Notes: generated from the sequence alone by a model not told the origin. 64,000 nucleotides of DNA from Polynucleobacter sp. TUM22923 (GCF_030295705.1 NZ_AP027274.1:1796128-1860127), one strand, 5' to 3'; positions 16,386 through 26,861 are shown, numbered from the stretch's first letter. Program-made: numbers and translations.

Positions 16386-17321
16386 TTAAGAATCAAAATT
16401 TACACGTTCCGCTTCGACAACTAAGGGCATGTTTCGCACCTGTGTATGTATCGACCCAATGTATTCGCCAAGCAATCCCATAAAAAACGTTTGAACCGCA
16501 CCAAAAAAGAAAATTCCGATCAAAATCGGTGCGAATCCCAACTGGAAAGAATTCCAAAAAATAAGTTTCGCAATCAAAAAACTAATGGCGACAAATAAAC
16601 TGAGAATAGATAGAAGAAAGCCGCCAATCGACATAAGTCGCAATGGCACTTTAGAATGATTCGTAATCCCCAGCATGGCTATATCGTATAGCGTATAAAA
16701 ATTATTACCGGTAATCCCACGCTGCCGGCGTGGCTGCCGAAACGGTACTGTAGCAATGGGAAAACCTATCTCACACAGCAGACCGCGAAAATACGGATAC
16801 GGATCATCTATCTTACGTAAGATATCGATAATAACTCGATCAAAAAGCCCTGCACCCGTTGCATTTCTAACAAGGGGCACCTCGGATATCCTGGAAATTA
16901 ATCTATAGTAAATTTTTCTCACAAAGAACATCAAAGCTGACTCTTCACTCTCAGGCTTGACAGCCAGAACCGTTTTAAAACCTTCTTCCCATTTCTTTAC
17001 AAAATCAACTATCATTTCTGGCGGATCCTGCAAATCAGAAGCCATAAGTACACTCGCGTCTCCACGCGACTGAAGTAAAGCATAATAAGGTGACCTTATG
17101 TGCCCAAAGTTTCTTGCGTTGACGATTAGTTTAACCCGTTTGTCTTTTGCGGCAATCGCTTTTAGTTTCTTGACGGTATCGTCTGTTGAGCAGTTATCAA
17201 TGCAAATATGTTCGTATTTGTAAGGAAGCTTGGCCATCACCTCGACAATGCGTCGATACAATTCTTCAATATTCTCCCCTTCGTTATAGCACGGGGTAAC
17301 AATACTTATTAGCTTAGACAT
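16386..17321 (-). CDS. GtrB-like polyprenyl-phosphate glycosyltransferase (GT2)
   Basis: About 311 residues from MSKLISIVTPCYNEG. The GT-A domain (ICIDNCSTDDT, NARNFGHIRSP, LMASDLQDPPE) is followed by two long transmembrane helices (GGFLLSILSLFVAISFLIAKL and a second around FAPILIGIFFFGAVQTFF) and LLGEYIGSIHTQV. This is the dolichol-phosphate-mannose-synthase-like layout of GtrB, which makes undecaprenyl-phospho-sugar on the cytosolic face. The start overlaps the GtrA-like stop by eight bases. AT-rich compared with both flanks. Confidence 0.85.
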   Translation of the reverse strand: MSKLISIVTPCYNEGENIEELYRRIVEVMAKLPYKYEHICIDNCSTDDTVKKLKAIAAKDKRVKLIVNARNFGHIRSPYYALLQSRGDASVLMASDLQDPPEMIVDFVKKWEEGFKTVLAVKPESEESALMFFVRKIYYRLISRISEVPLVRNATGAGLFDRVIIDILRKIDDPYPYFRGLLCEIGFPIATVPFRQPRRQRGITGNNFYTLYDIAMLGITNHSKVPLRLMSIGGFLLSILSLFVAISFLIAKLIFWNSFQLGFAPILIGIFFFGAVQTFFMGLLGEYIGSIHTQVRNMPLVVEAERVNFDS

Positions 17322-17679
17322 GATTAAAAACAAACCTCTTATTTAAGATAAATGCCAGCGCAGCCATTGGCAAAATTAGAATTACCCCGCCAACATAAGG
17401 AGTTAGTCCGACGCGAGTAAAAGCATCAATCCCAACCGCATTAATGAGATAAATTATTGAATAAGAACCAATAAATCGAAATATAAGTTGGTTATTATGC
17501 GACTTAAAAACCAAAGTGCCGATGCTTTTAAAGTTAAATAGGACTCCAGCGACTGTTGCGAAAAATAGCGACAGAGTATAGTGAAGACCTATATATAAAA
17601 ACAAGGCAAAGCACCCATAACCAACGATGGAATTTATAATTCCAACGAATATAAACCTTGTGAATTGATTGCTAATCAA
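17314..17679 (-). CDS. GtrA-family flippase-like membrane protein
   Basis: 121 residues, starting at a TTG (17677-17679) that overlaps the transketolase stop codon as TTGA. A frame open further upstream is overlapped by the transketolase gene and unlikely to be used. Four transmembrane helices; QFTRFIFVGIINSIVGYGCFALF and FNFKSIGTLVF are typical GtrA. GtrA proteins are thought to flip undecaprenyl-phospho-sugar made by GtrB to the periplasm. Followed directly by the GtrB-like gene. Confidence 0.82.
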   Translation of the reverse strand: MISNQFTRFIFVGIINSIVGYGCFALFLYIGLHYTLSLFFATVAGVLFNFKSIGTLVFKSHNNQLIFRFIGSYSIIYLINAVGIDAFTRVGLTPYVGGVILILPMAALAFILNKRFVFNHV

Positions 17680-18608
17680 GGGGCCGCCTGCTTGTCGCGC
17701 AGTTGATGCATAAAGGCGTCTATGCGCTGCTTCACCGAATCTATGTCCAGTCGATGCTCCTGCAGCAGATAGTCCCAGGTCCCGCAATAAGCCGAGAAGC
17801 GGTCTTCAATACCAATGCGGCAGACTGGTAGTGGCCGGTGTGCCGCGACTTCTTCGGCCACGCAAGCGCCCAGCCCACCAATAACCGAGTGCTCCTCCAG
17901 TGTGATCACGCAATCGACACGGCTGGTAATTTCAGCCAGTTGCTGCCGACCTAGAGGCTTGATGGAGGGCACGCTCCAGACTTCTGCATCAAGGCCCTGA
18001 TCGGCCAGTTCCAACGCCGTCTTGACCATGGAGCCAGTGGCCAGCAGCGCTATGCGTTGTGTACCTTTCCTGACTTGCAGCAATTCGCCGGCCTGCAACC
18101 GGACCGGACCGGCATGCACGTCACCTCGGTCACTTTTGCCCACCCGCAAATAGACTGGAGAAGCCAGCTGCAGCGCGAGTTGCAGGGTAGCGGTCATTTC
18201 AAAACGGTCGGCCGGCGACAGCACGGTCAGCGAAGGAAGGGCCCGTGTGCACGCGATGTCTTCGGTGCTTTGATGGCTGGTGCCCAGATGGCTGTAAACC
18301 AGGCCGGCACCGTCGCCAATCAGGATGACGGGCAGGTTCTCGTAACAAACATCAATTTTGATCTGCTCAAGCACACGCACGGGCACAAAGGCGGCCAACC
18401 CGTAAACAATGGGTTTGAACCCGGCCTTGGCCAGACCCGCAGCCACGCCCACCATATTCTGCTCGGCAATGCCGCAATTGATGTACTGCTCGGGCCGCGC
18501 CTTGCGGAATGCGTCAAACAGTGCATAGCCGTGGTCACCCGTGAGCAGCAAGACTTTGGAGTCGGCCAGCGCAGCGGCTACCAGTGCGTCGGAAAATGCA
18601 TTTCTCAT
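17676..18608 (-). CDS. Transketolase C-terminal subunit (pyrimidine-binding and C domains)
   Basis: 310 residues: the pyrimidine-binding domain (FSDALVAAALADSKVLLLTGD, INCGIAEQNMVGVAAGLAKAG with the TPP-activating Glu) and the transketolase C-terminal domain (VWSVPSIKPLG, ITLEEHSVIGGLG). It corresponds to the second half of a normal transketolase and overlaps the N-terminal half gene by four bases, so the two make one split enzyme. It lies downstream of rfbF-rfbG-rfbH and an SDR, so a role in nucleotide-sugar branching or octose formation is more likely than central metabolism; that is inference. Confidence 0.85.
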   Translation of the reverse strand: MRNAFSDALVAAALADSKVLLLTGDHGYALFDAFRKARPEQYINCGIAEQNMVGVAAGLAKAGFKPIVYGLAAFVPVRVLEQIKIDVCYENLPVILIGDGAGLVYSHLGTSHQSTEDIACTRALPSLTVLSPADRFEMTATLQLALQLASPVYLRVGKSDRGDVHAGPVRLQAGELLQVRKGTQRIALLATGSMVKTALELADQGLDAEVWSVPSIKPLGRQQLAEITSRVDCVITLEEHSVIGGLGACVAEEVAAHRPLPVCRIGIEDRFSAYCGTWDYLLQEHRLDIDSVKQRIDAFMHQLRDKQAAP

Positions 18609-19423
18609 ACTGCTCTCATCTCATTTTCTGCCAGCTCCGCGATGGCGGCGGCATACGTTTCGGGTGTCAGGCGCGTGTAGTGCCAGATGTTGTCGTGTTC
18701 CATGAAGGACACGCCCTTGCCTTTGACGCTGGTGGCCACAATCGCCTTGGGCCTGCCGTTGCGGGCAGCTTTCATGCGGGTGTACGCCGCGTCGATAGCC
18801 TCTTCGTCGTGCCCGTCGATGGTGACCGCATCAAACCCGAAAGCCCTGAACTTTTCTTCGATATTTCCCAGCGCGATGACCTCGTCGGTCGGCCCCATGG
18901 CCTGAAACCCGTTCTTGTCGACAATCACCACGAGGTTGTCGAGCTTGAAGTGGGAGGCAAACAGGGCGGCTTCCCAAATGGCGCCCTCATTGAGTTCGCC
19001 GTCGCCAACCAGTGCATAGCAGGTCTGGCTTGTTTTGTTCAGCTTGGCCGCCAGTGCCAGGCCGGTGGCGACCGACAGCCCGTGCCCTAGCGAGCCTGTC
19101 GTAGCCTCCACGCCGGGCACATGGGCGTCGGCTAGGCCCTTGAGGCGAGTGCCGTTTTGAAAGTAGCGGCCAATATCGTCGTCCGTGAGCAATCCCAGTT
19201 CATGCAAGCAGGCGTACTGGGCCATCACGCCGTGGCCTTTGCTGAGCACCATGTAGTCGCGGGTCGGTGAAGCGGGATTGGAGGGGTCGAACTGAAGGTG
19301 GTTACGGTAGAGCACCGCAAGCAGTTCCACGATCGAGAATGCGCAGCCGATATGAACGGTAGCGCCCGAGTAAGCCATATCGAGAATGACTTTGCGGATG
19401 TGATTTGCGTTGAATTTGTTCAT
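18605..19423 (-). CDS. Transketolase N-terminal subunit (TPP-binding)
   Basis: 272 residues from MNKFNANHIRK at 19423, where the ATG overlaps the upstream stop as ATGA. TPP-binding motif GDGELNEGAIWEAALFASHFKLDNLVVIVDKN, plus SKGHGVMAQYA and GSLGHGLSVATG. It pairs with the C-terminal subunit gene that follows. Split transketolases occur in several natural-product and O-antigen clusters, where they transfer a two-carbon unit to a keto-sugar. Confidence 0.87.
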   Translation of the reverse strand: MNKFNANHIRKVILDMAYSGATVHIGCAFSIVELLAVLYRNHLQFDPSNPASPTRDYMVLSKGHGVMAQYACLHELGLLTDDDIGRYFQNGTRLKGLADAHVPGVEATTGSLGHGLSVATGLALAAKLNKTSQTCYALVGDGELNEGAIWEAALFASHFKLDNLVVIVDKNGFQAMGPTDEVIALGNIEEKFRAFGFDAVTIDGHDEEAIDAAYTRMKAARNGRPKAIVATSVKGKGVSFMEHDNIWHYTRLTPETYAAAIAELAENEMRAV

Positions 19424-20478
19424 AGTGCCATCGCTGAACGACTCCATAGAATGGTTTTGAGTAGGGCGGTATTGATCGGGGTGTACTCGGCAAGGCCCAG
19501 TTCGCGCCTAGCCTTGCACGTATCAGGCACATAACGAGGTGCCGGCGCGTCGGAGGCCGCTGGCGTCTGCACCTGGATGGGGGCATCCGTGCCTGCCGCA
19601 TAAACCACCTGCTGAGCCAGCGCTGCAATCGACACTGCATTTTCGGAGCCGACGTTGTATGCCTGGCCCGCCGCGCCAGTACCGAGGATGCGCAACAGCC
19701 AGACGCAGAGGTCGGCCATGTAAAGGTAGGAGCGCAACGGCCTTCCGTCGCCCTGAATGCGGATGGCTTGCCCGGCCAGTGCGTCGCGCACGAAATTGCC
19801 CGCTGCAAAAGGACCATTGAGCGGCAAGCCTGGGCCGATCAGTGCAAATATGCGAGCAATGCACGACTCGAATCCGGCTTGCGAAGCCTGGGCCGCATGG
19901 GCGCAGGCCAGCCACTCGGCGGCCCGTTTACCATTGCCATACGCGGCGCCCGGCTGCAGTGGGTCAGGCGCGCCGCTATAAGTTTCGGCGATGCGCTCCA
20001 GATTGGTTGGCTGGGATCCATAGACGGCGCCGCTTGAGGTGAGTAAAAAGCGCGAGGCGCCGTTGGCATGAGCCAGATCAAGCACGCGCCGCGTTCCCTG
20101 CACGATGGAATCAAACACCTTGAGGGGATCGCCAACCTTGTGCGGGTCGCCCACGTCCGTGGCGGCGTGCAGGCAGAGGTCTAACTTGCCCACCCGAGCG
20201 GCAAAGTGGCTGACGTCGCCGGCCACCAGGGTGGTGTCAGGTCTATTGAAAACATGGGGGGCCTGTTGCCGCGCACGTTCCGGGTCCCGGGTCAGCACCA
20301 CCAACTCCATTCTGCTGCCCAGCCTGTCGTTGGCGCGCTGCAGGACCTGCAGCAGCCACGTTCCGATGAAGCCGGTACCGCCGGTCATGAAAAGTCTCGC
20401 CCCGCCAAAGCGCGACCAGAACTCTGGCGTTAGCGACAACACCAGGTCAAGATCGTCTTGGGGCAAGGCAGCACGCAT
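19420..20478 (-). CDS. Extended SDR nucleotide-sugar epimerase/reductase
   Basis: 352 residues. MTGGTGFIGTWLLQVLQ is the Rossmann loop; LLTSSGAVYGSQP supplies the Ser and YGNGKRAAEW the catalytic Tyr-x-x-x-Lys. SYLYMADLCVWLLRIL is typical of the GalE/RmlD-like sugar group. It sits between rfbH and the transketolase pair, so it may reduce or epimerise a CDP-3,6-dideoxy-4-ketohexose or its branched product. An alternative is a paratose/abequose-synthase-like reductase, which would make the transketolase act elsewhere. Confidence 0.78.
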   Translation of the reverse strand: MRAALPQDDLDLVLSLTPEFWSRFGGARLFMTGGTGFIGTWLLQVLQRANDRLGSRMELVVLTRDPERARQQAPHVFNRPDTTLVAGDVSHFAARVGKLDLCLHAATDVGDPHKVGDPLKVFDSIVQGTRRVLDLAHANGASRFLLTSSGAVYGSQPTNLERIAETYSGAPDPLQPGAAYGNGKRAAEWLACAHAAQASQAGFESCIARIFALIGPGLPLNGPFAAGNFVRDALAGQAIRIQGDGRPLRSYLYMADLCVWLLRILGTGAAGQAYNVGSENAVSIAALAQQVVYAAGTDAPIQVQTPAASDAPAPRYVPDTCKARRELGLAEYTPINTALLKTILWSRSAMAL

Positions 20479-20484
20479 CGCAGA

Positions 20485-21807
20485 TCAGAAGTTCACGCCG
20501 AGATAAGTCTCGATCTTGTGCGCTGCAAATTCCAGCATCTCAGGCGTCAGCGCCGGTTGAACGCCAATCCAGAATGTGTTGTTCATCACGTTGTCGGTGT
20601 TGGTAAGGTCACCGCTGATGCGGTAGTTGGCGCCGATCATGTAAGGCTGGCGCGTCAGGTTGCCGGCAAACAGCAGGCGGGTGCCGACCTTGTTTTGGTC
20701 CAGGTAGGTGAGCAAGTCCAACCGGGTGACCGGGCAGTTTTCTTTCAGCGTGATGGGGAAGCCGAACCAGGAAGGGTCCGAGTGTTCGGTCGGCTCGGGC
20801 AGGCTGACGAATTCTTCGCACGCCTTGAGTCGCTCTTTCAGGAAGGCGTAGTTGTCTTTGCGGGCCTGGATGAACTGCGCGGCCTTGTCCAGTTGCGCCA
20901 AGCCGCAGGCGGCTTGCATGTCGGTGATTTTGAGGTTGTAGCCCAGGTGGCTGTAGGTGTATTTGTGGTCGTAGCCATAGGGCAGCTCACCCAGTTGCTG
21001 GCAAAAGCGTTTGCCGCAGGTGTTGTCTTTACCGGGCTGGCAATAGCAGTCGCGGCCCCAGTCGCGAAAACTCTCGGCAATAACTTTAAGCTCGTCGTGT
21101 TTGGTAAACACTGCGCCGCCTTCGCCCATGGTGATGTGGTGCGCGGGGTAAAAGCTCAAGGTCGCAATGTCGCCAAAGGTGCCGACCATCTGGCCGCGGT
21201 AAGTACTGCCCAGCGCATCACAGCAGTCTTCTACCAGCCACAAGTTGTATTTTTTGCACAGGGCCGTGACGACATCCAGATTGAAGGTGTTGCCCAGCGA
21301 GTGCGCCAGCATGATGGCTTTGGTCTTGGGGCCAATGGCCGCTTCGATCTTGCTGGCGTCGATGTTGTGGGTAAGGCGGTCCACATCCACAAACACCGGT
21401 ACGGCGCCAAACTGGAGGATGGGGTTGACGGTGGTGGGGAAACCGGCCGCCACGCCGATGACTTCATCGCCCGGCTTGATCGCCCGGTCGCCCAGCTTGG
21501 GGGACGTGAGCGTGCTGAAGGCTACGAGGTTGGCCGATGAGCCGGAGTTGACGGTGATGAGGTGCTTGATGCCGATAAAGGCCGCGAGCTTTTTCTCGAA
21601 TTCAGCATTGAAGCGGCCTGTGGTGAGCCAGCCGTCAAGCGAGGCTTCGACCATGTTTTTGAGTTCGGCGGCATCAAGCAGTTTGCCGGAAGGGGGCACC
21701 ATGGTGGCGCCGGGCAAGAATGGATCGGGGGCCAGGGCGATGGCGGCATACTCTTCGACCAGTTTGGCGATTTGGTCGCGGATGGCTTGGGTTTTTGCGT
21801 TTTGCAT
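20485..21807 (-). CDS. rfbH: CDP-6-deoxy-4-ketohexose 3-dehydrase (E1, RfbH/DdhC/AscC family)
   Basis: 440 residues from [10 protein letters not shown] at 21807; a longer frame upstream is overlapped by rfbG. It is a PMP-dependent DegT-fold enzyme in which the lysine of aminotransferases is replaced by His ([14 protein letters not shown], His223/224), as in characterised E1 enzymes. The [2Fe-2S] ligands fit the C-x57-C-x-C-x7-C pattern exactly: Cys196, Cys254, Cys256, Cys264. It removes the C3 hydroxyl from CDP-4-keto-6-deoxyglucose, with a reductase (E3) normally encoded elsewhere; no E3 gene is visible here. Confidence 0.93.
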   Translation of the reverse strand: MQNAKTQAIRDQIAKLVEEYAAIALAPDPFLPGATMVPPSGKLLDAAELKNMVEASLDGWLTTGRFNAEFEKKLAAFIGIKHLITVNSGSSANLVAFSTLTSPKLGDRAIKPGDEVIGVAAGFPTTVNPILQFGAVPVFVDVDRLTHNIDASKIEAAIGPKTKAIMLAHSLGNTFNLDVVTALCKKYNLWLVEDCCDALGSTYRGQMVGTFGDIATLSFYPAHHITMGEGGAVFTKHDELKVIAESFRDWGRDCYCQPGKDNTCGKRFCQQLGELPYGYDHKYTYSHLGYNLKITDMQAACGLAQLDKAAQFIQARKDNYAFLKERLKACEEFVSLPEPTEHSDPSWFGFPITLKENCPVTRLDLLTYLDQNKVGTRLLFAGNLTRQPYMIGANYRISGDLTNTDNVMNNTFWIGVQPALTPEMLEFAAHKIETYLGVNF

Positions 21808-21827
21808 GGGTTGGAAATTTCCTGAAT

Positions 21828-22907
21828 TTAGATGGCTGTCGAGTAGTCGTTGATCTGCTGCAAGCACAGGGATCGCATGTCTTGGCTGCCTTTGAGCGCG
21901 CTGTGTGCCTTGTGCCAGACGATGATGGCTTGAAGGGTCTGGCCCAATTGCCAGTGGGGCTGCCAACCCAGCGTGGCGCGTGCTTTGGAGCAATCGAGCT
22001 TCAGGTAATGAGCCTCATGTGGGTGGGTGCCGCCGTCCAGGTGCCAGCTTGCGCCGTCGCCCCAGCTTTGTGTGAGTTGCTCGACGATCCATTGCACGGG
22101 TTTGGCGTCTTCTTCAGCAGGGCCGAAGTTAAAGGCTTCTGCAAAGGCTGCACCGTCGGTGTAGAGCTTTTCGGCAAGTGCAAGGTATCCGCTTAAGGGC
22201 TCCAGAACGTGCTGCCAGGGGCGGGTGGCATGGGGGTTGCGGATGTTGACTCTCTGGCCATTTTGAATAGCGCGCAGAATGTCTGGAATCAACCGGTCTT
22301 CGGCCCAATCTCCGCCACCGATAACGTTGCCTGCTCTAGCCGTTGCCAAGGCAACTTGGTGCTCGCTGTGTTGTGATGAATTGAAGAACGAGTTGCGATA
22401 GGCGGCGGTGACCAGCTCGGCGCAGCCCTTGCTGCTGCTGTAGGGGTCGAAGCCGCCCATAGGTTCGTTCTCGCGGTAGCCCCAGACCCATTCCTTGTTT
22501 TCGTAGCACTTGTCGGTGGTGACATTCACTATGGCGCGCACGGACGGGGTTTGGCGCACGGCTTCCAAAAGGTTCACGGTGCCCATGACGTTGGTGGAAT
22601 AGGTCTCGACCGGGTCCACATAGGAGCGGCGCACCAGCGGCTGGGCAGCCATGTGGATGACGATGTCGGGCGCGGCCTGTCGCATGGCATTGGTCAACAT
22701 GGTGCCATCGCGGATGTCGCCAATGATGGATGTCATGCCCTGCGCCACCTGCGCTACTTCAAATAGGCTGGGGTTGGTGGGTGGCTGCAGGGCATAGCCG
22801 GTGACCTGAGCACCGAGCTGCTGCAACCAGAGGCTCAGCCAGCTTCCTTTGAAGCCGGTGTGTCCGGTGAGGAATACTTTTTTGCCGCTCCAGAATGACG
22901 GGTTCAT
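21828..22907 (-). CDS. rfbG: CDP-glucose 4,6-dehydratase
   Basis: 359 residues from [12 protein letters not shown] at 22907, with an ATGA overlap of the rfbF stop. [14 protein letters not shown] is the NAD-binding loop distinctive of Rfb[21 protein letters not shown] and [11 protein letters not shown] carry the catalytic Thr and Tyr-x-x-x-Lys. It converts CDP-glucose to CDP-4-keto-6-deoxyglucose, the RfbH substrate. It sits between rfbF and rfbH in the usual order. Confidence 0.93.
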   Translation of the reverse strand: MNPSFWSGKKVFLTGHTGFKGSWLSLWLQQLGAQVTGYALQPPTNPSLFEVAQVAQGMTSIIGDIRDGTMLTNAMRQAAPDIVIHMAAQPLVRRSYVDPVETYSTNVMGTVNLLEAVRQTPSVRAIVNVTTDKCYENKEWVWGYRENEPMGGFDPYSSSKGCAELVTAAYRNSFFNSSQHSEHQVALATARAGNVIGGGDWAEDRLIPDILRAIQNGQRVNIRNPHATRPWQHVLEPLSGYLALAEKLYTDGAAFAEAFNFGPAEEDAKPVQWIVEQLTQSWGDGASWHLDGGTHPHEAHYLKLDCSKARATLGWQPHWQLGQTLQAIIVWHKAHSALKGSQDMRSLCLQQINDYSTAI

Positions 22908-23680
22908 GCCCACACCTTCCATGGCGCTTTGCCAGATTGCCACAGCTCTTCCAGGTGGTTCTTGTCGCGCAAGGTATCCATGGGCTGCCAGAAGCCGCTG
23001 TGCTGAAAGGCTTTGAGCTGGCTGGACTCGGCCAGCGCTTCCAGGGGTTCGCGCTCCCAGAGAGTTTGGTCGTTGGCAATCAGGTCGATCACCTTGGGCG
23101 AGAGCACAAAGAAACCACCGTTAATCATGCCGCCATCACCCTTGGGCTTTTCCTTGAAGGCGGTAATGCGCTGGTCGGTGTGAATATCGAGCGCGCCAAA
23201 GCGGCCGGGCGGGTAAGTGGCGGTAAGAGTAGCTTGCAGACCATGGGCGCGGTGAAATTCAATGAGCTGGGTGATGTTGACATCGCTCACGCCATCACCA
23301 TACGTAAAGCAAAAATCTTCTTCCCCTTGCAAGTAAGGGGCGACGCGCTTGAGGCGGCCACCGGTCATGGTGTCGTCGCCCGTGTCCACCAACGTTACGC
23401 GCCAGGGCTCGGCGCTTTGCTGATGCACCTCCATGCTGTTCTTGCTCATGTCAAAGGTGACATCCGACATGTGCAAGAAGTAGTTGGCAAAATACTCCTT
23501 GATGACGTAGCCCTTGTATCCGCAGCAAATGATGAAGTCATTGATGCCGTGGTGGGAATATGTCTTCAAGATGTGCCACAAGATGGGCTTGCCACCGATC
23601 TCGATCATGGGTTTGGGCTTGGTGTGGGTTTCTTCGCTGATGCGCGTGCCCAGGCCGCCTGCAAGTATGACGGCTTTCAT
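22904..23680 (-). CDS. rfbF: Glucose-1-phosphate cytidylyltransferase
   Basis: 258 residues. [37 protein letters not shown] is the nucleotidyltransferase signature of RfbF, and [10 protein letters not shown] the metal-binding segment. It activates glucose-1-phosphate to CDP-glucose, the first step toward CDP-dideoxy sugars. Length is normal. Its start overlaps the end of the large membrane protein gene (ATG within the last bases), so the two are translationally linked. Confidence 0.95.
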   Translation of the reverse strand: MKAVILAGGLGTRISEETHTKPKPMIEIGGKPILWHILKTYSHHGINDFIICCGYKGYVIKEYFANYFLHMSDVTFDMSKNSMEVHQQSAEPWRVTLVDTGDDTMTGGRLKRVAPYLQGEEDFCFTYGDGVSDVNITQLIEFHRAHGLQATLTATYPPGRFGALDIHTDQRITAFKEKPKGDGGMINGGFFVLSPKVIDLIANDQTLWEREPLEALAESSQLKAFQHSGFWQPMDTLRDKNHLEELWQSGKAPWKVWA

Positions 23681-25599
23681 TTATGCTTCCTCTTAATAAA
23701 CTCAAATACAGAAATAAACGTAATAATTGAAAACCCGGTCGTAGTATAAAACAGCAGCCTAGCATCTGCCGCATTCCCAAATATTACAAGGCCAGCAAAA
23801 TAAAAGACTGCCGATAAATAAATAGTCAAGTAACCGGCTGTTAATCTACTAATTCGAATCAAATAAACGAAAGAAGCAATTGAGATGAGATACAAAAACC
23901 AGGGCTTAAAAAATGGCAGCTTAGAAGCATGGACTATATAAGCGACCGCTGAATCACGAAGTGAAGACTTCGCCAAGCTGTACCCATATTCATTACTGTC
24001 AACCGATGGACTAGTAATTAGGAATTGATCGCCTTCGTTAGCACCAACCATATATTTTGTTATTTGAAATTTGTTGTTAAGAAAACAAATCGGATGATGA
24101 AGCGCAACACTCAGCCATATCTTGTTGATTCTATCATCGTAGCCGATCCTGTTTAGCAAACCTGCTGATAAATTTATATGCCTTGGGTCATATCCAGTAT
24201 TTATTTCAGCAAGAGACAAATTGGGAGCCATTTCAGCGAAAAGATTGCTACCAACACAAAGACTTGCACTAGCAACATCAAGAACACGGACAGATTGCAT
24301 AAACACCGCCGTGCTGTTATTAAGCTTCTCGAAATTCGGCAGCGAGTAATTATCTAATTGAGTCTTCGTAACATAAACTGCGCCAGTCAGAACAGAACCT
24401 AACAAAATTGCACCAAGCCATATGTTCGAAGGTTTTTTTAACACACGAGAACACACAATCAATGCAAAGTAGAAAAGCAATGGAACAGCACCCGTGATGG
24501 CATTATGCCGTGAACAAACTCCGAGAAATATTAAGAACACTGCGAACAGAGACAGAAAGATGAATACCCACCTATTTACTACAACCCTCATGGCCACGAT
24601 AACCGCAAAGCCAGCCATAAAGAAGGCCGCCATCAGAACATCTTTCCAAATAACTGCCACAGTGCCAAGCACCACTGGAATGCTTAAATATATGAACAGG
24701 AATGCCATCGCATAACTTATTTTCTTTGTAAAAATGAACACCACAAAGAAAACAGAAAGTAGCAAAAGGAATACTTGCGAGAAATGCATGGCAGCTGGAT
24801 TAAATGACACCATATCAACGGCACGCCAGACATAACTAACCATCGGTGGCCACATCGAATCTGTGACACCATTTCTTGCACCGCGAAGCGCATGCAGCGT
24901 GTCATACGACATAAACCCTGGATAGAACAATGCCGAAACCGCTAGCGATGCCAACAAGGGTATTGCTAATACATAAACTCTTTCCCTGGCTGCCAGCATT
25001 TTTTCGCCCGCCAGTATCTTTGCTCCCAAGAACATAACAAGGGACAAAAGAATGCTGATTATTCCAATCTTTGTTAACTGAGATGCAACGGACGGACGTT
25101 TTAATTGAAATTCAAATGCAGGGTCATTTCCCGTTGAATGGATGAGCAAGCCAGCAGGTGTCACCTCTAACTTGTCGATCATCTGAAGCGGCTTTGAGCG
25201 AGCAAGCAAATCATTTGACATAAAAGTCTCTATGCCAAACAAATGCTTCAATTCAATTTTATTTATTACTAGTTCCCCCGCTTCATTAGCAGGGTCTATG
25301 CGAATATGAGCGACTGGTGTTCGCGGCAAGGGGATATTTATACCGTGCTCTTTATTCTCAGTGAGTGCCGATCTCTGGCTATTTTCTTCGCTATATGTAC
25401 CGTTTATAGGAAAAAAAACCTGCAAAACATCCGGCTTATTCTTATGAGCATAAATTACCAAGCTGTCTGTGAAGGTCATACTAAAACTGGCAAGCAACAT
25501 ACTCACAACCGCCAGTATCCTCAGGTAACTCACCCACCCCTTTATGTCAAGGAGGGTGCCCAAGCCTGATACTTTGTCTTGTTTTGATATTTCGATCAT
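23677..25599 (-). CDS. Large multi-helix membrane protein, GT-C-like glycosyltransferase
   Basis: 640 residues. One N-terminal helix, a soluble segment of about 150 residues (70-190) and then about ten transmembrane helices. [16 protein letters not shown] after a helix, together with [10 protein letters not shown], resembles the first-loop Asp region of GT-C enzymes that use polyprenyl-phosphate donors; [16 protein letters not shown] fits the same group. It could be the specific transferase that uses the GtrB/GtrA product, or a Wzy-like polymerase. No closer family is recognised. AT-rich compared with rfbF. Confidence 0.6.
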   Translation of the reverse strand: MIEISKQDKVSGLGTLLDIKGWVSYLRILAVVSMLLASFSMTFTDSLVIYAHKNKPDVLQVFFPINGTYSEENSQRSALTENKEHGINIPLPRTPVAHIRIDPANEAGELVINKIELKHLFGIETFMSNDLLARSKPLQMIDKLEVTPAGLLIHSTGNDPAFEFQLKRPSVASQLTKIGIISILLSLVMFLGAKILAGEKMLAARERVYVLAIPLLASLAVSALFYPGFMSYDTLHALRGARNGVTDSMWPPMVSYVWRAVDMVSFNPAAMHFSQVFLLLLSVFFVVFIFTKKISYAMAFLFIYLSIPVVLGTVAVIWKDVLMAAFFMAGFAVIVAMRVVVNRWVFIFLSLFAVFLIFLGVCSRHNAITGAVPLLFYFALIVCSRVLKKPSNIWLGAILLGSVLTGAVYVTKTQLDNYSLPNFEKLNNSTAVFMQSVRVLDVASASLCVGSNLFAEMAPNLSLAEINTGYDPRHINLSAGLLNRIGYDDRINKIWLSVALHHPICFLNNKFQITKYMVGANEGDQFLITSPSVDSNEYGYSLAKSSLRDSAVAYIVHASKLPFFKPWFLYLISIASFVYLIRISRLTAGYLTIYLSAVFYFAGLVIFGNAADARLLFYTTTGFSIITFISVFEFIKRKHK

Positions 25600-25670
25600 T
25601 TACAATGTTTATTTACGTTGGATTTTCGTTGAAAAAACTTTAAACGCTCAATATAGGATTGGGTCTGTTA

Positions 25671-26861
25671 CTAGTACTTACGTACACGTTTAATAAAACT
25701 CGAAATTCCCTCTCGCCTCAACACCCCCATCGCCGACTTGGCAATATGAATTCCAATGCTCGGCGAGCAAACTCCTTGTATAATCCGCTCAATCACTGTT
25801 CTATGTTTACAGCCGACGCTGTTGGATACTGTGAGATTGCCTTGCGCGACTTCATCCTTCCACCAACTTAGGAAGCATGGCTGCACCACACTGTAAGGAT
25901 CAGGAAAAGCCTTCTGCAAATCCGTCCTTGCCTGGTAAAGGCGTCTAGCTTCACGCGAAATAGTTTCACCATTATCGTACTGGCCATAATGCCAACCCGT
26001 ATAACGTGCATCACCATGCCCCTCAGCAACTAAATCTTTTCCATATACATCCCAAAGCTCATGCGCCACTGTTTGGTTGGTTGCAAACTTCTTAAGCATG
26101 CCAATACCGGCGCCACTATCGTAGCTGGTAAAGTGATAGAAGCGCAATGGCACGCCCGCAACAAAGAAATCCCCAGCATTATCCTTGGAGAGACAACGAT
26201 GTGCGATATTCCATGTGGCAACATTGCACCCCCGATCTCTAACAATGCCCAGTCCACTAAAGAATGCAGGAGCAAGGTCACACCAGCGTTGATCAGTAAA
26301 CAAACCAGCCGGAATGTCATCACGGCAGAAAAGTCGCAGTCGCTCTGCCCACCAGCGTATAAAATCTAGGCCTTGACCAGAAGTTCTAGCTGCAAAGAAA
26401 CCCAAATTATAGACACCATGTTTTAGCGCTGAAATCTCGTTATCTTGTATCGCATTAATATCGCTCTCCATATCGAGCAAATGCGGCGTTAGTAAAATCT
26501 CATATTGATCGAGCTGCGATTCAAGCGTGGACAGTGAGCTAAACACCTTAATGTCTGGATCGTTATACATGATTTTATTAACACCAGCGCGCTGCGCTAG
26601 CAATTCAGCCGCAGGCCCCTTCACCGCAGTGCATAGCTCAACAACAGCGTGACCAAACGCCCAACTCTTCCAGTTCGGGATGCCGAGTTGTTCAATTGTG
26701 AGAACCTCGTCGAACGGTTCCTGCCCGAGGTCAAAACCAACTGGAAGATCATCGGAATAGAGCAATACAAATGTCCAGTCTGGGTGAAAACGTTTAACCG
26801 ACTTCGCAAGAACTCTTGCCTTAGGGAGGTAACTTTTGGTGATGGAGGTGTAGACGAGCAT
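25671..26861 (-). CDS. Putative glycosyltransferase (GT-A, DxD)
   Basis: 396 residues. It opens MLVYTSITKSYLPKARVLAKSVKRFHPDWTF, the start of a GT-A fold of the glycogenin/GT8-like kind, with YNDPDIKVF as the likely DxD metal site (about residue 96) and NLGFFAARTSGQGLDFIRWWAERL further on. The remainder (FYHFTSYDSGAGIGMLKKF) matches uncharacterised polysaccharide-cluster transferases. No signal peptide. The start codon abuts the stop of the RgpF fusion gene (TAATG). Confidence 0.72.
   Translation of the reverse strand: MLVYTSITKSYLPKARVLAKSVKRFHPDWTFVLLYSDDLPVGFDLGQEPFDEVLTIEQLGIPNWKSWAFGHAVVELCTAVKGPAAELLAQRAGVNKIMYNDPDIKVFSSLSTLESQLDQYEILLTPHLLDMESDINAIQDNEISALKHGVYNLGFFAARTSGQGLDFIRWWAERLRLFCRDDIPAGLFTDQRWCDLAPAFFSGLGIVRDRGCNVATWNIAHRCLSKDNAGDFFVAGVPLRFYHFTSYDSGAGIGMLKKFATNQTVAHELWDVYGKDLVAEGHGDARYTGWHYGQYDNGETISREARRLYQARTDLQKAFPDPYSVVQPCFLSWWKDEVAQGNLTVSNSVGCKHRTVIERIIQGVCSPSIGIHIAKSAMGVLRREGISSFIKRVRKY

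Noticed and set aside
20458-21540. 360-codon plus-strand frame
   Set aside because: Mirror of the GC-rich rfbH and SDR genes; Gly/Val-rich composition typical of an antisense shadow.
22895-23749. 284-codon plus-strand frame
   Set aside because: Shadow of rfbF, which has full catalytic motifs on the other strand.
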